From positions 248,001 to 312,000 of the forward strand of contig CAKJVC010000182.1 in the NCBI GenBank assembly GCA_918026815.1: DNA of 64,000 bases, read 5' to 3'. Position numbers and translations under genes: made by a program. The stretch's first letter is position 1; each line of letters opens with the position of its first letter. The notes beneath the pieces were generated by a model that was not told the origin of the DNA, searched no databases, and saw only the letters and a list, made by a program, of their open reading frames with translations. The DNA comes from Chalara sp. BL73. Taxonomy: Eukaryota; Ascomycota; Leotiomycetes; Helotiales. This document shows positions 56,033 to 64,000 of this stretch, piece by piece.

Positions 56033-57607
56033 ATGTTCGTGAATCCCCCAAAATCGGCAGAGGGGTACCGGGAGGCTTCTCAAGCTCCATTTGTGCCCAA
56101 ATCCTCAGACGTTTTTATCGCCCTTATGGGGATGACTGGTGCTGGCAAGAGCACCTTTATTTCACACTGCACCGATGAGGAAGTCTACATTAGCGAACCT
56201 GGCGCTCTTGAGTCCTGTAAGTGTAATAGGGTTATTTAGCTTACCCAAGTTTTAAGCACTAATACTGTAATAGGTACTCAAGAAGTCCGAGTCCACAAAT
56301 GCAGTCATTTTAGTCCGTATGGCACTGTCTACTTGGTAGATACGCCTGGTTTTGATGATACCAACCGCAAGGATACTGACATCCTCAAAGAGATTGCCTG
56401 CTGGCTGATAGAGACATATCAGCAAAAGATTAAGCTCCGGGGCATCTTATATCTCCATCGCATTTCTGATAACCGGATGGGCGGATGTGCCCACAAGAAC
56501 TTAGTCATGTTCAAGCGCCTCTGCGGTCCTGACGGGACCAAAAACGTCGTATTTGTCACAACTTTTTGGGAGAAAGTTGACCACGCAGAAGGCGAACGTC
56601 GAGAGAGAACGTTACAAACTACCAAAGATTTCTGGGGTTTTTTTATGGAGAAAGGGGCAGCTGTCAGTCGGCACCAGAACAATCGTGAGTCTGCGTTATC
56701 TATTATACAGCAGTTCGTCCCTGGTTGGGCAGAACAGCCCCCAGAAGAAGTAAAACTTGCCATCCAAACCGAAATGGTTGATTCTGGGAAAGATCTGGAT
56801 CAAACAGCGGCTGGTCAGGAACTGCAAAGCGAGTTCAATAAAGAACGCGAGAAGATGCAGCAAGAAATGAGAGAGAGAGAGAAAGAAATGAGAGACGCCC
56901 TAGCAACACGTGACAAGGAAATGTTCGAATTCCTCCGCCAGGAACAGGAGAAGCAAAAAATGGAGCTGAGGCGCAGAGACAGGGAGATGGAGAGCCTTAA
57001 GGTCAGCATGGAGAAAATGCACGAGGAGAAGATCCAGCGACTAGAGGCTCGAATTCAACAGCAGCAACAGGAGCACATGGAGTACCGACAGGGCTGGGAT
57101 CGTATGAATAAGGAATATCTCGAGCAAATGGGTCGTATGCGAACCGAGCAAGCCAAGGATAGGAATCGGTATGAAAACTTGATGGATAAACTGCATCAGC
57201 AGATCAACGACCTAAAGTGGCGAACACCCAAACATGCTAATGTTCAAAGTTCCGCCCCTGTTCCTGGGCCCCAACCAGAAAGGCCTTGCGATGCTTGCAA
57301 GAATGGTTATGATCCTTGGCTCACTTGCCTAACCTGTGGGGAGGCCTTCGTTAACAGAAACTTACTCTTTCAACATATTGAAGCATTTCAGCATGGCCGA
57401 GACCTTGGAACCCACGAACCCGAGTCTTATACAAGACCATACAGGCGAGAAATTGACCCATATCTGACTTGTTTGACATGTGAGAAAATATTTAGTTGTA
57501 GAGACGATCTTTTCATTCATGTTGAAAAGTTTCAGCATGGTCGAGACCTTAAAACACATAAGCCCGAGCCCTATAGGCGACCTATTTTCTATTCCAGCGG
57601 TCGTTAA
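56033..57607 (+). CDS. AIG1/IMAP-like P-loop GTPase with coiled coil and duplicated zinc fingers
   Basis: Two exons are proposed: 56033..56216 and 56274..57607 (ALESC-TQEVRVHKC), giving about 505 residues. The P-loop MGMTGAGKST lies at residues 32-41. VYLVDTPGFDDTN is G3, followed by ILKEIACWLIETYQQKIKLR and GILYLHRISDNRMGG. The G4 position reads VVFVTTFWEK. Residues about 205-335 form a Glu/Arg/Met/Gln-rich coiled coil. The C terminus has two ~46-residue repeats, DPWLTCLTCGEAFVNRNLLF..H and DPYLTCLTCEKIFSCRDDLF..H, each C-x2-C..H..H with FQHGRDL following. The intron sits at the same place and phase as one in the divergent paralogue. Role unknown; a membrane or nucleic-acid scaffold is possible. 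Confidence 0.85.
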
Positions 57608-60600
57608 CTGTTAATATTTGGTATGGATTTGAGGCAAATTTAGTTGATGCTTAATATATTAGTTTTAGATAGCCTATTATATATATATTAAAAATAAAAT
57701 AACCATATGTGTTACAGTGAAAACATTTAACATTATGAACACATATGTATACCTAACATACAATTTGTTCATATCAGGAGCATTTGGAAGCTCCTAACTA
57801 TTTGGCCGCTAGTATCTCAGCCTAAATACTAAGCGGTAATTGGATACTACTTATGTAAATAATTTAAGGGCTAAAGTTAAAGTTTTTAAGTACCAGCTCT
57901 TAATACTATTTAAGGCGGCCACCCTATCACCATGTAGTTGAAGTTTGCTAGTAATAAAAGTATATTATTTTTTTAAAAAATAAAAAAAGCTTGCGGACCA
58001 AGATAAGATATAAAACAGTTAATTTGTGTATAGTTGTTCAACGCTAGTTTCGCTCTTGTGCGTCCTATGCCAGTACTGGTTGTCACTAACCCAGATCGGG
58101 CGCCTGATATAGGCTAGTTGGTGGGTTTTATTACGAGGGTTATAAACCAAAGAGAGAAGGTTGAGCTCGAGGGGTCCGTCGGCTAGGCAAGGGTTCAACC
58201 TTGACGGCTGTGGCGGCGTTAACCTTTGTTTTACTACGCTGCAAATAAAGGCGGAAACCTTTACATAATCAAGTTTGCACTGAGCATGCTTTTGCTTTAT
58301 GTCACGCTTAATCGAGCACTCGCATTACTTTATGTGTAGTTCTTAGCTCGAATTTAAATACTATTTGTTATTAACTATGATAGAAGGAAAAAGAAAATTC
58401 GAGAATGCATGCGAATTTTGTTTAGTGTGCCCAATACATTAGGCGGATAATGAACACTATGTAAATGGCCACTGTCTAAATTTCATTGGAAATGAGGCTA
58501 TTGTTCTAGAGGAAACGCATAAAACGGCATCATATGCCATTACCAGACGATTTGCACTAAAAAGGTATGGATTGCTAAGCGAATCGACGCTAGTGTGACA
58601 CAAATGCGAAGTAAATAGTTGCATTGGGTTAGAAAAAAGTTGTACACGCCTACTTCCAGACTACCATAATTGTGAAATTGAGAAGGAGGAGCCTTTTTAG
58701 TGCTCCTTGACAGCAGTATTACAAAACTGCATTGTGTTACTGCGACCTTTCCACGCATACAGAAGTAGGACCGAGTTGTCGAATTCACGATCGACAACGC
58801 CCTTCCCAGGTTCGAAATACTCCCGACTGAGGCTTGAGTCAAGAATCCTTGTCCATCGTAATGCTAAATCTTAAAATTCGTAAAAAGGTCATAACTAACT
58901 CTCCCGTCGAATACTCAGGAGGTGACAAAAGCTATTATTACATACCTGCTCGCATTCTCACGTAGCTTTAGATATCATGTCTAGTCATTCCTCGATCCAG
59001 GCTTATGTAACAACGAATGAAGGCTCTTGTCGAGATCTGTGACCTGCTTGCCATGAAATGAACAACAGTCTTATCCTCCAAATACTTCGCTTAGCTATTT
59101 CTTATCCTGCTTATCTCGGGCACTAAGTAGATCAACTGCTACTATCACAATGCGCTGTACCTTCACAGCAAATTCTTGTATTCGGATATGGCAAATCCGC
59201 ATAGCACTTCGTGTTTTCGTTAGGCATATACTGTTATGCCTGTAGCAGAGAAACCGGTTGATGGCTTGACAGAATATCATTCTACGGGTCGTTATCGTTG
59301 TCGGCCACTCTGATTCTTTGCCTAGATCGTAGCTGCAGCTCTTGAATGCTTCCACCGCCCTCCGACCGACATCCTAAGGCAGTTTTGGAAGGCGTCTTTA
59401 GTGTTTTTGGTATAAAGGAAGTTTCGATTATACGAACATCTATTCCGGAAAACCTCGAATCAAGTTAGTGTACTGAGGAATAGGGGCTAATCTTTGGTTG
59501 TCTCTGTTCTAGCCAAATTTTATATCTCAATTCATTAACTTGTAATTCAAAAATGCTACATTTCTGTAGTCTATTGAAGACATTCCGAACAGCCTTTGAT
59601 TCAGAAGGCGGTCTGCCAAAACCCTTGAGGGCTTGCCTAATCAAGAAAGCGACACCACAAGACCTACGACCTTCGATCAAGCATCTCTTTTTTACCGCAA
59701 TGATTGCGGAGCAGGCGACGAACACCGGTGGCGATTTAGGGTCTAGCTAGTTCGATTTTGCCGTAGAACCATGCCTTCCCTTCCCCATCCCCGCTTTCCG
59801 CCCCGTGTACTAACGCGGTACAGATACCAGGCGGCGGGTTCGGCATCTTCGACGACTTCGCCAGCGATCTGGGCAAGGCCACAGGCGGCTAAGGTGCGTA
59901 TTAGGGTGGCATCTCATTTGTGATTGCAGTGCGACTTGTTCACCCCGAAAGTCATGTTCAAAAAGGCCACGTGCTCGCCGCCAAAAGCATCTAGTAGAAG
60001 AAAGTCTGGCGGTTATACATATTTCTATATCAGTAGATCCTGCCCCTAAATGTCCCCAGTAACGGGTCCTTGCAACGTGATCTTGTTAATTATCTTTAAC
60101 GCCCTGATGCTCCAAAAAGCTTGTTACTATGGAGCTCATGTGCTCATGTTATGCAAAAGCTGCAAATATACAAAAAAGATTCCTTTTATGACAGCAAACC
60201 CTACACTATCACCTCTTCACTAGAAGCATATTATGGTGTACCCCGGGTCGGCGCAATCCGAACTTTGTTGGCGTGGTCTGCTGCCAACCCGTTGGTCCCT
60301 TGCCAAGACCCTCGAATGGAATGAATGGCATACCACCAGGCTCGGCATAACCAGGTTTTCCCACGACTAGTCGTCTGCCTCAAATTGGTAGAGCTCTTCG
60401 AACTTGCAGTCCTTCAATCCTTCAATACTTTTTCGTGAACTTGGTCGGTAGGGTTCTGCAATATGAGAGAAATGGTCTTTCTTGACAACCCGCCACAAGT
60501 AAGTTGATTATTGATGGTTTTGTCGCTCTGTAACAAGAACCTTGGTCTGAAGTGTACATGTACTTTGGAAAACGTGGCAGCATGGGAGTACGTCAGGTAT

Positions 60601-62184
60601 CTTGAAAGAGCGAACAGTAGAGTACGTAGAGAGGAGGGGACAAAATCGTGTAGACCGTTTATACTGGTTCGTGTTTATTCCTGGGAGCAACAACGTGATG
60701 ACTGTATCCAACTTGCAACCAACTAGAAATGCCTGTGCATATCCTCTACTAGTCGCTAAATGTCGGAAGCGAGTCACCTGGTTGCAAGTGGTGGCTCTAA
60801 AACGTAAATAACTTTACTGCAACTACCCCAATTGATTCTGGGCCGTGAGATCCTGGGTACGGTCCATAGTTTTTTCTGGCATATCCTTTCCGTGGCGAGG
60901 CGGTCCCTCAAACTCGGCTTAATAGCTGTGCTATTCAGTACTGTTGCGCTTGGTCCCCCGCTTTCTTTAGGTTACTACGAGCCAACGAGCGTGTTAGCAT
61001 TACCTAAACCAGCGATTGAACCTTTAAATAAAGGTTGTTAAATCATTGAAATGACACTAAGGTCTGAGGTGGTGGCAGCTGGAGCGAGAAAATATATCGG
61101 AGGCTGCGGCGGCAAACTACCCTTAATTAGGCTTTATGGATCGGCTCCAGCTATGCGACTTGTAAACATATGGTTAACGGTCAGATAATGACAGACAAAA
61201 CCGTAGCCAGAAAGGTAACAATAATCAAATATTTGCTTTTGGGAGAATTATCTAGCATAAGGCTTACTTGGTTATCCATCGTGAAACTCTATTCCCAGAC
61301 TATCCTTTCCCAGGCACTCTACTAGAAATTACAACATCGAACAAGAAACAATATTGACTTGATCTATATGGGCCCGCTTTCCCAATTGTTGGCAAGACGA
61401 ATAATCTATGCATTATGGCGATTCGTCCATTGTATCTTTCCCGCATTCAATTCTCGTCACATGCTAGCTGGTGATTAAATCACACCAGGCATATTTCAGT
61501 CCTTTCCCATTTTATGCCAATTCTCGTGTCACACTACAACCTCATTGGCTGTTTCCTCCCGACAACTTGGTCGTCCTTTGAGTTCACATGCATTCCTGTT
61601 TAATAAGATCATGGTGTAGTGTTGGGTAAACTAGTCATAGTCCCAGGGCGTGGCGCCCTCCAGCTACCTACGCAATAAAACCGTCCGGCCAAAGCTGTGG
61701 TAGGTAAATGGTAGCGCCATCTCCGTTTCACATAGGGACACCATTTCAACGACGGTTCAGCTGTATATGACTCATTCGCAGTATTTTTTGGCCTGTCCAT
61801 GTGCGAGATGGTATTATGATCATCATTTGCCCCCCTAGGCTAATATTTCAGCTGAAATCATTATCAGGAAAGCAGCCCCAGCGGAAAAAGAGGCGCATCC
61901 GAATTTGGATTTGTAAATCCAGCTCGGGTTGCAAAATATTTCTGACCTGCCTCACCTCGAATGATGGGCCATTGTGATAGGCTCCGTGTTTGTGAAGTCA
62001 ATACAAAGGAAAGCGCCTCCATGTCAGACCAACATCTTACAAACAGTTTTACAGAGTTCAAGAAGGTATAAGATGTGGCTAGGGATTCATTTGAGAAGGA
62101 CACCGCACATCAGTCCTTCTATTGTTCTCAAAGTTCTCCATAACGAGCACACATTGAAGCTATTCACTTGCAGAGACTTCAGAT
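57608..62184. other. 4.6 kb gene-poor, partly AT-rich accessory region
   Basis: No intact gene was found. 57640-58060 is strongly AT-rich. Frames at 58540-58842, 59095-59355 and 59465-59725 (minus) and 60508-60777 (minus) are interrupted, short and unrecognised; the 59.1-59.7 kb ones run in the same direction and may be remains of one decayed gene. A short Gly/Asp-rich frame at about 59822-59891 plus (GGGFGIFDDFASDLGKATGG) resembles tails of small fungal secreted proteins but has no start. Confidence 0.4.
57640..58060. repeat. AT-rich island, possible RIP-decayed repeat
   Basis: This has dense A/T runs and TA steps (for example 57660-57720 and 57955-58000) directly downstream of the second GTPase gene, with stops in all frames and no recognisable ends. 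RIP decay of a former repeat is the likely cause but is not shown. Confidence 0.35.
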
Positions 62185-62486
62185 ATGCATTACTACAAAG
62201 CTCTTATACTTGCCATGGCCCTTAGCTTTATGACTGCAGCACTGCCAGCTCATTCACCAACAAGTAAGCAAGTGACAAAAGCCGCTATTGCTGATATCCC
62301 AACTTAGCCCTTGGTATCTGCGTTTAATATAGATAACTGATTGATTCACTAGTCTCTACTCTAGTCGATACTGACGGCCGCGGGGGGTACAATAAGCGCG
62401 AAGAGACGCAGGGTCGTGGCGGGTACAACAAGCGTGGAGAGACAAATGCAGCGGTGGTGCTCAGAAATGATAAGGCTTTTGAATAA
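62185..62486 (+). CDS. secreted KEX2-processed repeat peptide precursor (RiPP- or pheromone-like)
   Basis: Two exons are proposed: 62185..62263 and 62353..62486, with an 89-bp intron (GTAAGC donor, branch-like TAACTGAT, acceptor CACTAG) and a 70-residue product. Residues 1-22 form a clear signal peptide (MHYYKALILAMALSFMTAAL). After a short spacer (HSPTISTLVDTD) come two tandem 12-residue units, GRGGYNKREETQ and GRGGYNKRGETN (codons 62376-62411 and 62412-62447), then a tail ending NDKAFE. Each unit ends its core with KR, the Kex2 cleavage site. In the eight codons GRGGYNKR the units differ at five third positions, all silent. This architecture is known for dikaritin-type RiPP precursors (UstA, PhomA) and for mating pheromone precursors. 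The core is not one I know, and no UstY-like (DUF3328) partner is visible nearby. The gene is too short for ordinary ORF callers. Confidence 0.7.
62376..62447 (+). repeat. two 36-bp tandem coding repeats of the peptide precursor
   Basis: Two in-frame 12-codon units encode GRGGYNKR followed by a variable 4-residue spacer (EETQ, GETN). Base differences in the conserved part are only at third codon positions. Confidence 0.85.
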
Positions 62487-64000
62487 TAAGTAGCACCCCC
62501 ACTCTACCAGTATGTCATCCTTGCTCCTTGAACTTTCACGCGTGGACGAAAAGATACCTACTGATTATTGAGCAGAATTGTGCGAATGGATAAGTCAGGG
62601 TATTATATTTCGAATAGTTTAGTGAGAGGATTTTATGGATGAAGGGCGGTTTTTTATAGTAGTTTGAACACTTTTAGTCTTAATTCGGATGCTACATAAC
62701 CATCATGGAAAATGCATATCGCAGCTCCTATTCTTTTAGCTCTTATCTGTTGCGAAACTTATATGGCAATATTGATACTAAGGTAGCAGAGGTCTTATTC
62801 AGAGTTGATAATATTAAGTGAATACTACTACACATGTTCTGCTGCCGCATATAGGTACTAGCTAGAATAAGCCTCGGTACCCTTGCGACTCTAAAACACT
62901 TGCAGTTTGCGCTTTTCTGATGCATTTTCTTGTAGCTTGGGATTGCACCATTTTCCCGGGACAGCCATTACGACTGCGTGGCCATCCCACGAATCCAACG
63001 TTTAAAATCCCCCGTTTAGATTCATGGCAAATCGGCGATCTCAACTTCGTGTAGTGGATGCGAGCTGCTCCTCCTGCTTTCGGTTATCCGCTTGTAGCCG
63101 TCGGCGCCAAAGTAAGGATTTATGCAAGAAGCGTTATCATAGTATTGTATCTTCACAAAATTTGCGCACTACTCGACGTCCCTACCAGGCGAGAATCTCG
63201 ATATCTGCTTTCTAGTTGGAAGACTCTTCTTTGGTCTTACAGCCAATATTAAGCTTCATAGGTCCAGTGTCTGGCATTTATTCAGGGGTGTTGATGGACT
63301 CGGTGGCTCACGATGTTGACATCAAATTGGAGCAACAATCCGGCCCCATCACCGTCCTCAATCTCCTCGACATTTCAGCTGCAGTGGCCATTGCCGAATC
63401 GACCCAGTAGCCACGGAGCCACAGATCAGAGCTGTAGCGAAGGAAGCCATTGCTGCACCGGCAAATATTTAATCAGGTTACGATACTTGCGTTGAGCGAT
63501 ACGATTCTGGATTCTTCTCTGTTCAGCAAGTTCAGAGATTTTAGTTCAATCTTCATTTAGATTTGCTGCACTGCTGAAAACGCTCTCCTTTTTCAACGCC
63601 ATTTTTGTTGAATGTATTTGCCGAGACATACTGATAAGACAGAGATAATAATTCAGTAATTGGGCAATATAATGTGCGGTAGCTTATCTGTTGTAAAGAG
63701 TGAAAAGAAACCTGGTTCTATATTATATGTTGGCTCAAGTAATGGCTTGTAGGTTAGGCTAGAAATAGCTGCTATTCAGTTGAAGTGCGAAAAAGGCTGA
63801 TAAATGGCTTATAGCAAACGCAAGAAATAGACTTTAGGTTTTCCGCAAACTACTGTAAAATTTATGCGGGGAATTTAAATACCCACTATCGGGTGTTAAC
63901 CGAAGGGACATATCTCCCATGCTATCCCTATGGTAGATCGCCAAAGTGTGTAGGTATACGGGCCTTATGGTACATCAGCAAATATGACACCAGTTCCTTC
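62487..64000. other. right-edge region, no gene recognised
   Basis: Short frames (63024-63215, 63058-63252, 63216-63410 plus; 62743-62925 minus) are unassigned. The stretch 63010-63410 plus has coding-like patches (e.g. FGYPLVAVGAKVRIYA) in shifting frames, which may be remains of a gene. 63600-63860 is AT-rich. Confidence 0.4.

Noticed and set aside
59095..59725. Minus-strand frames considered as remains of a STAND/HeLo-type gene or a transposase
   Set aside because: Stops and frame changes are many and no diagnostic motif could be identified, so no family was assigned.

Overview
The window looks like nuclear DNA of a filamentous ascomycete, most likely a Leotiomycetes-type fungus (Helotiales or relatives; inferred from protein style, not proven). 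Genes are short-spaced and carry introns of about 45 to 120 bp with GT..AG ends and CTAAC-like branch points. The conserved genes are eukaryotic (CK2, Beclin/Atg6, TFIIS, RNase P p30, the centromere protein Scm3), and several families are typical of filamentous fungi (heme-thiolate peroxidase, DUF6604, DUF7514, AIM9-like kinases). No bacterial operons, CRISPR arrays, rRNA or convincing tRNA genes were seen.

Layout. 1-27.4 kb is mostly housekeeping: a gene start running off the left edge (-), NDUFAF7/MidA methyltransferase (-), mitochondrial-type cysteine synthase 2 (+), casein kinase II alpha (-), RNase P p30 (+), a Ser/Thr-rich secreted protein (-), a DUF1295 membrane reductase (+), an SDR (+), a wrecked AIM9/aminoglycoside-phosphotransferase-like pseudogene (+), TFIIS (+), Atg6 (-), Scm3/HJURP (+) and a sterol-glucosyltransferase-like GT28 enzyme (+). 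28-36.5 kb is a block of lineage-type genes: a PD-(D/E)XK-like protein, a SANT/Myb-like protein and an HSP70-superfamily ATPase. 37-47 kb holds a secreted heme-thiolate peroxidase, a DUF7514 protein and an alpha-arrestin with a PPxY motif, separated by long stretches that include AT-rich islands. 47-64 kb is gene-poor accessory DNA: a frame-broken DUF6604 gene, a divergent pair of AIG1/IMAP-like P-loop GTPases, and a tiny two-exon gene for a secreted peptide precursor with two Kex2-type repeats.

The most interesting object is that small precursor (62185-62486). It has a signal peptide, then two tandem units of GRGGYN followed by the dibasic Kex2 site KR. The two units differ at five third-codon positions in that octapeptide, and every difference is synonymous, so the peptide rather than the DNA seems to have been kept. 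This fits a KEX2-processed repeat protein: a fungal RiPP/dikaritin-type precursor, a pheromone-like peptide or another secreted signal. Second is the GTPase pair (53.9-57.6 kb). The two share the same G domain and the same intron position but have swapped tails, a Gly-rich hydrophobic segment in one and duplicated zinc fingers in the other. All exon joins were worked out by eye from splice signals and reading-frame continuity and have not been tested with transcripts.
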